Source: Ophioderma brevispina | Taxonomy: Eukaryota > Echinodermata > Ophiuroidea > Amphilepidida > Ophiodermatidae | Assembly (NCBI GenBank): GCA_023653785.1 | Contig: JAMKCH010036036.1 | Location: 62,001 to 126,000 of the forward strand | DNA: 64,000 nt | Direction: 5' to 3' | In this document: positions 1 to 12,544 of the stretch, one piece after another | How the letters are laid out: each line of letters starts with the position of its first letter | How positions within the stretch are numbered: the stretch's first letter is position 1 | Notes under the pieces: generated by a model | Told to the model about the DNA's origin: nothing | The model's database searches: none | Seen by the model: the letters and a program-made list of their open reading frames with translations, nothing else | Made by a program: the position numbers and the translations under genes

Positions 1-1072
1 CTTCCCTCTCTTTTCTTCCTCTACTCTTTTCTTGCGTGTCCTTTCCCACTTTCCTGTTTTAAAATTATTAACAAATTATTACCGCTATCTTAAGTTTTTT
101 CTGTACGGAGGCCCATATGGGAGGGGGCAGTGCCTTCCCTTCCCCCTCCTGCCCCTGTTACGAACGCTACTGTCATTACCTATTGTAAGAAATATTATCA
201 ATAACAGCTGTTCGGATATTAATGGTACTTTAGAAACAATACAAAGTATTAAGCATTTAGATGACAGTAACTCAATTGCCTTTCTGCTGTTACTTGAAAG
301 AATATTACAAAACCGTGGTAAATATGGTTTTTTGTCAGCTTTCCGTCAATTTACCATATCTCCAATCTCTAACCGGTAAACTTGATCAGTTCTTTACCAA
401 TGATAGTAGATATATTGAGCTCATTTTTTTCGTTTATAAAAACCAATTTCTAAACTTTGTTAATATTTTTAATATTTTTCTGAATCGAGTGTAAATCTTT
501 TTGACTCACCCTGTACCTCAACTGTTGCCTTTACATTGACTTGGGTGTGTTGTCGGTTGCAGAAATTCTTTTGCTAATCTAGCTCATCCATTGCCTTCTC
601 GTTATTTTCAATAATTACACTCTGGTTTTCGATTCATGTTGTTATATAGACTGTCAGTCATGGTTTAAGAAAAAAAAAAAATCCACGGCTCGCGGGTCGT
701 ATATAAGGATTAGCAGAAATCGAATTTAAATATCTACCGTCTCATAAGTCCTAGTTTCTACATCTACAATCGCAAAAATCTAAGATACTTTGCTATATGA
801 GCCTACAATTGCCGCAGAATTAAGCAACCGATGATTCGTGTTCACGTACTAATCACATTTGCGTCGAGAAGGGATGCGTTCTCATACTGTACTTAAAAGT
901 TGTCATTTTCCAAGAACAAAGGACGAAATCGCCGTTTTTTCTCTTGAATCGCCGTGATATTCGTCAAGTTGTTGTGTACCAAGCCAGGAATGATGTGGGA
1001 ATTATATACCAAACACCTTCGTATTGGAACATCTGAAGGGCGAATACTCAATATCTAAGGCTGATCAGCAAT
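1..1072. other. No gene seen; AT-rich unique-looking DNA
   Basis: The stretch opens with a pyrimidine-rich tract and continues as AT-rich DNA. The overlapping short open frames near the start lack any recognisable domain and have no splice-site context I can defend. A short CG-rich patch near 925-960 carries AATCGCC motifs like those of the GCGATTT-rich element at 12.5-13.7 kb, so a small fragment of that family may be here. Confidence 0.5.
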
Positions 1073-1436
1073 TTAAGGCTGACTCAGAGATTTTGAAATA
1101 TGATTTTTTTGTAATATGAAATATTCAGCTAGAACTAAAGATAGTAACCTAATTCACAATTCCAAAATTTGAGATGATCGGAATTTGCGTTTGTGATGGC
1201 AGTAACATTTATGTGTATTTTTACGTCCCATAGGATACTGTTTATAACAAAAATTGGATCGGAATTTTATAAACCAAGTTGGAGTTTCTATATGAAGGAA
1301 TTCTATTTAAACTTAGCAATTTCACACAGTGATTAGTAATGGACATCATTATGTTACATGCAAAAACCAAACACGATTTTTTTGGAAATTTTAGGCGCCC
1401 ATTCCCCCCTCAGGGAAATCGCTGAGTCGGCCTTAA
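1073..1436. mobile_element. Short TIR element (family T1, copy 1), MITE-like
   Basis: The ends are inverted. The left end reads TTAAGGCTGACTCAGAGATT, and the reverse complement of the right end reads TTAAGGCCGACTCAGCGATT, with two mismatches over 20 bases. The element is about 364 bp with no coding capacity. A homologous interior is found at 4,401-4,773, 40,430-40,638 and 54,252-54,580. The ends contain TTAA, the target duplicated by piggyBac-type elements, but the T-rich termini leave the exact edge ambiguous. Family identity is inference; the TIR and the multi-copy nature are seen directly. Confidence 0.8.
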
Positions 1437-4400
1437 GTTGAAGGAGATTGTCCGTCAAGTGAAACAAAGAATAAGAGGTTCGAGTGGACTTTTGTATTGG
1501 ATATTATTCGGCTTTTTACAGTCGCATCAGGACCAGGAACATTTTAAAATCCATTTTGTTCTTGAATGCCATTGGTATTGGTCTATAATAATTAATTCAC
1601 ATTGTATTATGCATAAGGGGAGGTGCAGTGGGCGTACCGTATAATGAAGTTTACAATTAACAATAATGGTGCTATTGGAATCAGCTTATGTCCAAACATC
1701 TAATCTCTTCTGGTGATTTCATGCGTTTAATTTTAAGGTACTCGGGCACTATGAGAAAAAATACATACATAAAATTGTGCTTTCAAGTTTCAAAATTTTG
1801 TATAGCTGTTGTATATTTTTGACCACTGCAAAAAATTTTTAGCCAAAAAGATTAGGGGTCTTCAGTTGTTTTTCACATTTTGAAGCACACCGGGGCTGAT
1901 TTTTATTCATAATGTCAATCAATGTTTCATGGTGTTAAACCGTAATGCGAAACACTGCCCCCTGTTTTGGCTTAATTCAGTGGAAAGTAGACGGCTCGAC
2001 CATTATTCAAATTATAGCTAAAGCCGTTGGCATGCATTTAACTTGTATTTATATGAAAAGCTAATTGTTCCATAGGAACTACTTGGGTCTGTTTAAAAAA
2101 AAAATGTTCATGGTTTAATGCCACCAACTACAAATTGGAACGAAATTTGCTGAAATCCAAGGATGGCGGCCGTGATGCTATTGGTTTTAGGTGCTTAAAA
2201 ATTAGTAGCACAAGAAATTAGGGAGCATGACAGCCATTCGCATGTTTTGATATGAAAGATACTTGGTTATGGATATTTTAAGACTTCAAAATTGAGAAAA
2301 AAATTCCATCTTGGTTTCGAATCCACAAACTTGTACGGAAATTGGTCCAAAATCAAAAAGGGCGGTATGTAACAAATGTTCAGGGCCTAACCCTGTGTGT
2401 TGATTAAAATTTGTATAGGGCCGCATTTTTTTATGTAGAAAATCCTTTGTTCGTTGCCCTATATTATATCTCGTTTTTTGTTTTAGGTTTTGCTACTTTT
2501 TGTGCACACAATGTTCATTTTTTGTTTCCAAATCGTGACTATTATTTGGGTTATTTGGTGTTTTTATTTTATTTTTGGGGTAGATATATTCTTGTGTCGC
2601 CTTAGGTGCTCCCCAAATATGGCGGATAAAATGCTTATGCTCACATTTTTTCGTGTTTCAATCTGGTGGCATTTGGTAAACCGGATTCCTTATGTCAAAT
2701 TGGCCCTTCAGTTGGTTTGCTTCATTTGCGTTGCCTTAAGAGGTATTGGCAGCATTTGAATTCATTGCGCCCCTAGGGTTTTTTTCATTTATTTTCGCTT
2801 GGTTGTATGGCTTTTAATATAGCCCTCCACCCAAATCAGCGGCGCTTATGGGGTAAACAGTTTTGTTTTTTAAATCAATGACTTCGGCGTCCATTATGCA
2901 GCTGATGAGCGGAAATGGCGTGTTATACATGGAAACACACAACGCTAGAGTTTGATTCTCGCGCATGCATCTGTTTGTCCGTCTGAACATAGGGTTTTTT
3001 ACATCGTGGTTACGTGCTATGTTTATTCATGTACTTGCCCATTGTTGATTTTCGTTACTTCAAAAGCTTGGAAGTTACCTACAAATTCACGGGTTGCGTT
3101 GCCGCTCTTTTACATTATGTCCCTATCCTTTTTGGGCCTGTGAGTTTTTGTTTAAATTTTATTTCATCATTTTCATTCATCGGCCTTCAATAAATCATTT
3201 GCGCTCAAATTTTTAAGAATTTCGTAGATTTTTATATAATGTGCCGTGCCGCTTTAGGCAACTTGTATTATGTGGTGAAATTACATCTAACAACGTTCAA
3301 AATGTCGCCTGTTAAAGAATTGTTTACCACACACCAGTCGTTTTCTAATGTATTTGTATATGTGGGTTTATTATTGTTATATCAATGTTTTCGTTCCACA
3401 GTTCATGAACGTAACAGTAATGGGTAACGTAGCATATAAAATTATAGTGATGTTGAGAAAGCTATCATAATGGTATGAAAAGCCGTTCACATTGGCTGGT
3501 CCCTTTCAATTCAAATCCTCGTTATTCATTTTCTCATATCCAGTTCTTTCCCTCGTTTTTTTCGGTTGATTTTTTTGTAGTTTCGGTTGTCATTATTTTT
3601 TCATTCACTTTTGTTTTCCTGCAATGTCTGTGTTTTTTCTAATGTTTATTTTGTTGCTTGCGCTTTCTTTGGACGTAAGTTTGCTTTATGCATGGGCCTT
3701 GTAAATAATTGCCGCTCTTTTCATACGGGATTGCTTCTCAACTTAACCGCATAATTCCCTTTTAGTTGTGGCTTGGTAGTCATTTTCACATGCTACCGGA
3801 CTTCCACCCTGAACAAAATTTTTTAAGTCTTAGTCATTATGCTTTTTTTGTACTTTAAGTTCCATATTACATAATTAAGCAAACAGCATTCGACCAATCA
3901 TTCCATTGTAAAGGTGATCGGCAAGCAATCGTAAGGTGTGGAAAGGTCGTGCTTGGTGGCCGTCAAATATTTTACAATTTTAACGTTAGCTTTCCAAGTT
4001 TGGCATTTCTTTTTCAAGTAAATGTAAACTGGGCTGTTACGCAATCCGGGCTTGTCTGAGGTTTGGTTCTGTCAAACTGATGACACACTTTCGTTTGGTT
4101 TACTATTCCCAGTTTAGTGAATGATTTCATTCAGTTTTTCAAGCATGGCTCAATCATTCTTCAACCAAATAAATTTTATTCAGCTGGGCTCATCGCAATA
4201 TCTTGCAGTACAAAAGGGCAAATGTACCGTTTTTGGATTAAAGAGTTACCGTGTCAGCAGTTGCTGACAGGTCCCCCCTAAATTATTGCTCTCATGGGCC
4301 TTCAGAAAGCACTTTAGTCGCATATTAAGGTGTGACATTTGCGTCGCTTGCATTGTCAATGAGCCCCTGCCTACCTTAAGCTGCTGTCAGGGCCCCCTTT
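1437..4400. other. No gene seen; T-rich intergenic or intronic DNA
   Basis: There are many T-rich stretches and chance open frames of up to about 90 codons rich in Phe, Leu and Tyr. None shows a domain, a codon pattern or homology to another part of the window. Near 4,250 and 4,385 two similar GCTGWCAGG-C-run segments sit just before T1 copy 2. Confidence 0.5.
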
Positions 4401-4773
4401 TTAAAGGCTGACTCAAGGATTTCGAAATATAATTATTTTGTAGAAATTTAAAATGTAGTCATCTTAACTAAAGATAATTATAAAATGCTCAATTCCAAAG
4501 TTAGTGATGAATCGGTTTTTTCCGTTTTCATGGCGTAAACATTTATTCACAGTATTTTGCCATAGGATATACCGTGTTTAGCAAAAATTCCGGATCCGGA
4601 ATTTTATAACAAAGTTGGTGTTTTTTCTATGAAAGACTTCGATTTTGTGCTTAGTTATTTCACACCAATGTTTAGTATATTGCAAGCATTATGTTTCATG
4701 TAAAAAAAAAAACCGCTTATGGGGTTTGAAAATTGAGAGTGCGCCCTCATCGGGAAATTCTGTCAGCCTTTAA
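4401..4773. mobile_element. Short TIR element (family T1, copy 2)
   Basis: The left end is TTAAAGGCTGAC and the right end is GTCAGCCTTTAA, an exact 12-base inverted match. The interior aligns along its length to copy 1, sharing the blocks around AACTAAAGATA, CATAGGATA, GGAATTTTATAA and GGGAAAT near the right end, with scattered indels. Length is about 373 bp. It is non-coding and in the same orientation as copy 1. Confidence 0.82.
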
Positions 4774-5378
4774 ATCCTCACTGAAAATATTAATGATATG
4801 CATGTGTTCTTACGCTATGCTATGTAAATCAGAGTATAATGCATGATGTTGATCATCTCCTTGCCGAAGCAGAGCGTGAGGTATAATGTCTTCTTAAAAG
4901 AACCTTTTTTGTTGCATCAACAGTCAAGTCCCTGTTAAAGGACAACTTCGAGTTCTTGTGCTCAACGTTTATTTAAATGGTAGTAGAACAATTCGGGTAG
5001 CACTTTTCAGTTTGAAGTGTTGTAATAGCTACATGGCAGTAGACTTGTAAGGGCAACTAGGTCAGACTTCAATTAATAATATTCGTCCTTTATGTGGAAT
5101 AAACGTGCATTCCGTGTCATGTCAAATTTACATCTGGTTTTCTGAGTTAGAATTCACATTGCATGGAATAATACTAAGTCTACAGGTTTATAAAGATTGG
5201 CATTTTGTTGTAACTTCTGCTCAATCAGAGCCGGGGTCGGTTCGCGAGACTCATCGTGATCTTCGGCATACTATGTCACTGCCTGTGTGGACCATTATCC
5301 AAAGCACTGTGCCACTAGTATAAAAGTCCTTATTAGGTCCTACGCAGAGTTAGTGTGCACGTGGGTGGGGTTGCGGTA
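4774..5378. other. No gene seen
   Basis: Unremarkable AT-rich DNA between two TIR elements. Short open frames here have no recognisable product. Confidence 0.45.
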
Positions 5379-6484
5379 TATGGTAGCCAAGGGGCCACAA
5401 CGTGCAGCGAGCTGGCGCGCATCTCTTTTTTTCGTTACGAGCAGCTATTTATTCCATCGAATTTTTTTCTGATCACGTTATAGAGGTTGAAAGCTGCGTA
5501 GAGTCGGGAGGAACAAACCTCGTGCAATAAAATACAACTAAATTATACTGTAATTACTAATACGAAGCTCTATGCCTATATGTAGGCCCTATATGCAAAT
5601 ATATTATGAGTGTTAAACTTGAAAACGGATGACAAGTTTCAGCACGAGAAGTGTTTATCAAGCCCCCAGCGTTCAGCGTGATGTCAGAATTCACCCCCTA
5701 GCTTAGTGAAAATAACTGTTACATTATATACACATACCAATTAATTACACGTTTCGGTTGAAGTTACCTGATATACTTTAATACTATTCATAATAATAGA
5801 CGGGACGTCGCACCATGCAAGTAATGCCTTTTTAACAAAACTAAGTAAGTCAAGCTAAGCCTGCAATATGCGACATGGCCGCCAATGCTCCACTTCTCGA
5901 CACGGATACACCGCCGTAGCGATCACTATATACCAGAGGACCAAGGCCGACAGCTCCCGACCCCGTGTGTAGTGACGCTGCGCATCATATCGTGCTTGCT
6001 ACTGACAGGGTTAATGGAGTGCAAGGTTTAGTCTGTTTTTTTATTGAGCTACGGAGTCAAGTTGTGACTGACGGTACGCTATGTCATAATAGCTTCAGAT
6101 TGTTACTGTACGGTATAGAAGCGGACATGAACCACAGAAGCCGCCAATATATAAAATTGAGGGATTTAGAGTTAGCCGTCCATGTTGTTAATTTTTTGCA
6201 GAAGATAATGAAAGTCCGTAGCTAAACCATGCAGAATAATATATATTCACACATATTGGAACACTAGGATATAATACTCTCCTATCGCGTGCAGCTTTTG
6301 TACTAGTAATTATAATAATTTAGTTTAATATTTTATTGCACGAGGTTGTGTCCTCTCCGACTCTACGTGCATTTCTAAGGTCTTCACGTGAGTGCAAAAA
6401 CGAATTCGATTGGTTACATAGCTGCACGTAACGAAAAATTACTGCGCTAGCTAGCTGTCATTTGTGGGCCCCTTGGCCTACATA
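5379..6484. mobile_element. Foldback-type element with ~200-bp inverted arms
   Basis: Two arms, about 5,379-5,575 and 6,285-6,484, are reverse complements of each other over roughly 200 bp. The matching blocks occur in the same order in both: GCCAAGGGGCC at the tip, then TTTTTCGTTACG, GCAGCTAT, TCGAATT, AGAGTCGG, CCTCGTGCAATAAAATA and TAATTACTA. The ~700-bp centre has no convincing coding sequence; its longest frame is 86 codons and is unrecognised. Long imperfect TIRs around a non-coding centre fit a foldback or long-TIR MITE. No clear target-site duplication was found. A single RNA of this locus would fold into a long hairpin. Confidence 0.82.
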
Positions 6485-7780
6485 GCGTATGTTTGCGCGA
6501 GCGTATTGTTACCACACGGTCAATATTCGAAATGGCCCCGACGAATGGGAAAAGGCCTCTCGGTCGACCAGGGAAAAATCACGCGACGGAATCGCTTAGC
6601 CAATTAGCGATAATAACCCACTCGTTCTTATTTACTTTCCGGGCGACGTGATGCTTGGAGATTGGCCTCGCCTACTTTGCGTGATCTTTCATTTGGCCGT
6701 GGCGGGATGGCGTGGACAGCCCACTTTACAACTGGTTGTTTGTTACATGTTATTTTCACTCAAACACTAGCACAGAGAATTTGGTCTGTGCTGCTGCCTC
6801 TGATAGACATATCGTTATGTTTGTCGCTATGGTCGCGGTTTGTCTTATTAGGTACGCTGGTACGGTGATGTCTCTTTATAATTTCTGGTCCATGTCTCCA
6901 CTGCTTTGGAAACTGAGTTTTGTGTATTTCGCAAATATGACTAATTAGAATGAACACGTATGACGATATTTAGAATATAGCCATTCGTTTATGGCCTATA
7001 TAATTGCGAATTGATACAGTGGTTTGGAGTTTAATCCCATCATAACCTCTTTGAGGGGGTTGGGTTTACGATTGTTTTGTGACGCATCATTTAATTTTAG
7101 GGAGGATTAAAGTTCAAGAAAGAAAGTCGACTTTCCTACTGCGACCCCACGGTAACCTGTTATTTCACCATGCCACTGTATCCGGCCACTGTAGAATTAT
7201 TGTGTCCGGTAAACAACCCACATTCCTCAATGGCTATTTAAGTTCTAAGATACTGCAAATTCAAAGTCACCCCACATTGGTAACCAACTTAACCACACCC
7301 CTTAAGAGAATTCTCGGCCGACCGGGAATTGAAATCAATCCGAGTGGGCCGTTGTTTAACAATTAACGTCACCTCCCATTCGGTTTGTGTTGCTTGGTTG
7401 CCCATAACAAAATCATATATACAGGACCGACGTGCGTTAACCATATTTCACACAAGTTAAATGGCTCAAATGATAAAGACATCAAATGTGGTTTTGGATT
7501 TATTGAGCAAACTATAGCTCTTCAATACAAAATAACCTAAATGAAACATAAATGCCGTAGCTGTATATGCGAGAGCTCCAACCTTTTTGTGGAATCAAGA
7601 GAAACAAAGCATGTATATGTGATGTGATCCACAGCCTCCACGGATCTACTAAAAATGGTGAGTTGGGCGGATTCACATAAGGAATGCATATGGGTGTAAG
7701 GCACGCGTTCAAAAACAAGGGACATTCGGTGACGACTCCTGCAAAGAATAGGGTTCTTGGGGAGAGACCAACCCACTTGC
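6485..7780. other. No gene seen
   Basis: Mixed composition with some CG-containing stretches near 6,540-6,620 and 7,300-7,330, both carrying CTCGGYCGACC. That suggests a small shared repeat fragment. Open frames are short and unrecognised. Confidence 0.4.
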
Positions 7781-7805
7781 CCCCCCCCCCCCCCAAAAAA
7801 GGGGG
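7781..7805. repeat. Homopolymer cluster C/A/G
   Basis: A run of about 15 C is followed immediately by A6 and G5. Such runs are common points of sequencing or assembly length error. Confidence 0.9.
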
Positions 7806-7844
7806 TTTTACGGGAGACGATTTGAAAAAAGTTTCCATAAACAC

Positions 7845-8060
7845 CACGCCACGGTCTTGGGTGAAATTTTGCCAATTTGTCTAAAAAAATAGAGGTCTTT
7901 GGTGACCCTTTTTAAACTTTTCCAAAATATGGATCTTTGGGTGACAGTGGTGGTAAAATTTTCAAAAAAATATTGGGTATTTGGGGGGATTTTCAGAAAA
8001 AAATATGGATCATTAGGGGGGACATGATGTGAAAACGTGGGGGTCTTTAAAGCCTTAAAT
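7845..8060. repeat. Degenerate minisatellite, unit ~32-44 bp
   Basis: Units begin near 7,850, 7,889, 7,926, 7,970, 8,004 and 8,036. Each carries a variant of ATATGGATCTTTGGGTGAC followed by an A/T-rich spacer. The irregular spacing and diverged units indicate an old array. The 151-codon open frame on the minus strand (7,808-8,263) runs through this array; its repeated Pro/Tyr/Phe pattern is explained by the DNA repeat rather than by a gene. Confidence 0.6.
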
Positions 8061-8149
8061 ATGGGATACACAAACACACACGACACAACTATATAGATAA
8101 CAGTACACCACACGTGCCGCCATTGTTTAAAGAGGATAGACAGAGATAA

Positions 8150-8575
8150 GGCGAGAAAGTCGAAAAAATGTGGACTGATTTTTAACTTATAAATCAGGGT
8201 AAGTATGTACAATTCATATAACTGCGTTAATGTAGAAACAACCCACCACAAATAGTGAAACAAGATAAAGTATTTGAGGAAAATTTGTCATACTCTTCCG
8301 ACAAATAGAGACAACAGTAACGGAGGTCTCTAAAGATCTACACTAAACAGCCGATTGTGCTGTACACCAGACAGAATAACAAAGATCAATAATGTTGTGT
8401 ATTGAGGTCAAACTGTTATTATCATGGGGCACAATATTACACTATAAAAATTCTGTGATATTCACCGGGAAGGCTTTTTTAACTCAAGTCGGATTTTGTT
8501 ACGAGCACCGCACGTATAGAAATTACAGCAATCCGATAAAAATACTCCTGGTCTTAGACGTGGATTCAAATATTT
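8150..8575 (+). repeat. Dispersed repeat R2, copy 1
   Basis: This aligns in the same orientation to about 14,375-14,815. Shared blocks in order include TTTAACTTATAAATC, TTAATGTAGAAA, AAGTATTTGAGGAA, ACAAATAGA / GCAAATAGA, TGAGGTCAAACTGT, GATATTC and AATCCGATAAAA / AATCGGATAAAA. Copies differ by substitutions and many small indels. There is no coding signal. It is probably part of an unclassified transposable element. Confidence 0.75.
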
Positions 8576-11500
8576 AAAATGGGATCCCAAAACGGGGGAG
8601 CAACTCTTTTAATTATTATCCAAACGATTATCTACGGCATCAACGGATTAAAATTACTTATAAAATAGAGTAGATGTTATAAGAGGGAATATTGTAAAAA
8701 AAATCTGAGTAAAATGGCCGTGAAATCTGTTTGTCACTTTAGCCAGAAAGTAGAAATGATTTATTGCTTGCTAATATCAATGAAGATCACAGTAATGCTA
8801 AAGGGGCATTCATGATCCACAGACTCGTTCCCAGACGTACTCAAAGAAGTGAGATTTTACAGCATCTGAACCGTTGGCCTGGCCAAGTATTGTATGTGTG
8901 CTTAATTTTCGTGCAAATTCGATTTACTCTATAGAAGAAATTCGTATTTTTTTATTTTATAAAAAACTGTACAGAAATTACAAGACACTGGCCCTATGGA
9001 TATTGGGCAGTGCGATACAACTATCCGCTCTTAACATCAAAAACAAAACATCAGAATCAACAGAAAGTTGTGGAATATAACCTGTCTTGAGGATATCTAG
9101 TGAATCATAAACAAAATAAATGTGCTAGGAACACGAAAATACACTTCTAAGTGGATAAAGGGTATATAATTTTAACCATATTAAAATATAGTGTGCAGAG
9201 AATATATTTTTCTAAACTGTATTTTTTTGTAAATTGGGAACTTGGAATTTATGAACACGCTTCTTAAGGTTAAAAACAATACAAATCAATTGCACCGTTA
9301 ATTAGTGGTTTTGATGAAAAGGGCTCTGAGTCCCCTATCATTTCGAGAGTTACCTATAAAATAGTTGTTCACTTATGGTTTTTGATATACATATATTTGT
9401 GGACGTATGCTACTACCATACACCAATAGTCATTAGAATAGCTTTCTTTAAAAAAAAAACCAATTATGAAAAAAGACAAAACACTCATACACTCAAAAAA
9501 AAATTCTGTATTCTACTCAATTAAATGAAAGTGTACCGGTTGCGTTTATTCTTGTTAAGTATTTAATGAATATCTTTTAAGTTATCAATAATCATTGTAT
9601 TTTAATGAGATAGCTCAAAATGTTTGAAATCAGTATAACTCATAATCATTTTTTATACCTGTACTAAAAAGTCGCACACTACTTTATTGCGCTTATTCAG
9701 TAAGTACACAAAGAAATTATTAATCAAGTTCTGGAACCAAATTAATGTTATAGCCTATCTGTGTTAGGTATGTGGGGAGGAAAGAAAAGGGAATTGTCAG
9801 ATTGGGAAGAGAAAACAAAAAAGAAAAGTTTTGAGAGAAAACTCCTATGCCTCACATTATTATCTTAAACGATAGGTTCACTTAATTATCATGTAAGCAA
9901 ATTTATACATGTGGACTACAAACTGGAATCGAAACCAGGGGGATTCCTCTGCTTATGAACCAAAACTTAAATACAATATTCCGTTAACTTACAGGGAATT
10001 ATGAAAAAATTTAATTTAAAAACCTTTTTTTCTTAAAATTAATATATTGTAATTAAAAGAACAAATGTATGTCAAAAAGATGAAGGATAAAATTTGAAGT
10101 GGAAATTAAGATATTGTTTAAGATACTGCGTTTGACAAATTGTCTGGTTGTACTTTGAATTATTAACTTATTGAATTGGTTACTGAAAGGTATCAAGACA
10201 AAACAAAACCCGAACCCATTGGACAACATAGCCTCACTAACTCCGTCAAAATTTTAGCTTTTGAGATCAGAAGAAGAAAGTTCTATTTTTCTCATTACCA
10301 GTGTAGTAGGGAGCAGGGTCCGTTCGCGAAACTCAACGGTTTGACTGATTAACTAATGCTCCACAGAGAGAGAAAACGCCATGAAAATCGACCATGGACG
10401 AGGTCACCACAGTGGTGTTGATTATTACGTCTATAAACTCTAAAAAATAAGCAGAAAGAAATTAAAGAAAGAGTTTGAAAGGCGATTTCAATCAAGTAGT
10501 CTTTCTATCTCCGTAGCTTAATTGTAATACAACATGTTATCGCTACACTGTTATGCAAAACGATCTGGGTGAAAGGCGTTACGGCATGAAGCTGAACTGC
10601 ATACTAGCTATTACTTATTGGCATTGACCCCGGCATTGACATCCATTCTGCCAACAAAATACCGCATAAACCTTACCAGTGATACTGTAACAATGATTCA
10701 AAACGACCGAAAACGAAATCAAATGTATGGGCGCGAAATGGTTTATCCAGAAATTATTCACACTCCCCAATATGACAGTGGGAATTCCCATACCTTCTTC
10801 AAAAATGCATGTGAATCACATAATGAAATCAAAAGAGCATGGAAATTCATCATGAAGAGGACATTCATTCAACAAGTATGTGCCCCATCCAGAAGTCCGG
10901 GTACGTTTTCATTGCTACACACTAAGGGCCTTGCTCTAATTTTGATAGAGGATGATGATAAACCTCTCGAATTATCGATACCTCCCAAACCCCCATTTCT
11001 GAGTTCTAAAAAATGACCGAAATCATGTCCACGCGTGTTTTATTTTTTGCTCCAAAACTTTAGAAAGAAGTGAGAAGGTAAACTTGATATGTGACTTTGA
11101 CCAAAAATATTTATAACATTGCGCTTCTACATTCTTTCATCAGACTCGAGATTATGGATTCCTAACTTAAAAGCATGACAGTTTGTGAAGTGATTTCCTT
11201 TTCTGAAACAATTATCAATGCCGTTTCATCGTTTTGGTTTCAATGCTTGAGATAGGTATGCTAATAACGTGAGGTTTGCATAATGTTGCCGGGAATGTTG
11301 CATAATGGTTAATTTAGCTAGGATCTTCCACGTACTCAAAGGTTCGTTTTTTACTCAAGGAGTTTATCGAACATTGGATTGAATACACGTGCGCCATTGC
11401 ACCTCTTTGCGATTCCATCGACCGGAATCAATCTATTCGGGTGGGCTTTTAGCAATCAAAGTAAAGAACCAATCGTCGTTTCACTTAGACGCCGCCCATT

Positions 11501-12254
11501 CGAACAGGCCGAGCTTAGTGTGGCACGCTGTAGTCATTGGTTGCCTATCTCTCATATTATTATTGGCACCAATAGCTCCCAAGGGCACAAGTATGTGAGA
11601 ATTGCCGAATGGGGTCATGAACCATTAGCCATACACCTGCATTGTTGGTTTTCAGAGTTCTGTAATTCATCTTTCATTGCCATGGCTTGGATGTTAGTTG
11701 GGTATAGGTAGCTACAAAAAAAGTGATAGTAAAAGTAGGAATCGGTTTATTTTTATTTTATAACTACGAACCTTAAGCCAAAATTATAGTATACATTGTG
11801 ACCCTGAGGCCAACATGGCTACCACATCCCTATTATACGCACAATTTTCTAGAGTAATGAGCCATCTGAATCAGGTTATGAACTTGCCTTGCCTGAGTCC
11901 GATTTCAAGAAATGACTTGTCAATATATAACTTATTGGTCAGAATATGATCCGACGAACTGTAAACCCAATTTTTTTCTCATGAACTTGAAGGTAGTTGT
12001 AATTATTTCCAAATTAATATTGGTGATAGTGACCAACAATACGAAACAGAATGTTGTCTATACTTATACTCGTGATTAAAGCGACGTCTCAAAGTAGAAT
12101 AATGTCTGTGTTAAAGGGATTTAAGTTGTTGAACGAAGCAATTTTTTTTGTTGTTTTAGAGATATGATTGCGTAAGCCATCTAAAATATATGGGCTCTGA
12201 ACTTCTTATGAATTGCTAAACTTCTGTTGATTCAAAACAAGGGATTTAATTTCT
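8576..12254. other. No supported gene; AT-rich
   Basis: Long A/T-rich stretch. A 132-codon open frame (10,618-11,016) is the longest outside repeats but has no recognisable domain and no relative in the window. The segment near 10,230-10,440 shares order and wording with about 22,855-23,140 (ACTCCGTCAAAATT, ATCAGAAGAA, GAAAATCG and GGTCACC), which suggests another diverged dispersed repeat. Confidence 0.4.
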
Positions 12255-12335
12255 TTGATTAGGAGGCCGGATTGGCCAAATACGCTAATTTCCGGTGCCA
12301 CCAGTGCACCATTCCCACTGTGCTACGGACCCATA
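12255..12335 (-). ncRNA. tRNA-like / SINE-head-like fragment
   Basis: Read on the minus strand this starts GGGTCCGTAGCACAGTGGG. It contains TAGCACAGTGGG, which satisfies the internal A-box consensus of RNA polymerase III genes (TRGYNNARNNGG). A good B-box at the expected distance is not visible; only a weak CCAATCC follows. It may be a decayed tRNA-derived SINE head or chance. No complete cloverleaf could be drawn, so it is not called as a tRNA gene. Confidence 0.25.
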
Positions 12336-12544
12336 CCTTTGAAATTGTTTTTGAAGTTGAGTTTAAAATGTTGAGCCTTTTATTCAATGGATGACAAACA
12401 GAAGATCAAGATGATAGACCGTAGTCCCTATGCATGCATGAAGCTTACCATAGACAAACAAGGACTTTTGCAATGAAGGGCCAGACGGTACTCGCTTCTA
12501 CCCACTGCGTTTGTTTGTTGTACCAACCAGCCGGTCCATTGATG

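Noticed and set aside
2930..2975. B-box-like GTTTGATTCTC suggesting a tRNA
   Set aside because: No A-box or acceptor pairing at tRNA spacing.
10618..11016. 132-codon plus-strand open frame
   Set aside because: Longest frame outside repeats, but no recognisable domain, signal or splice context. A rough chance estimate for AT-rich DNA of this length allows a few frames this long.
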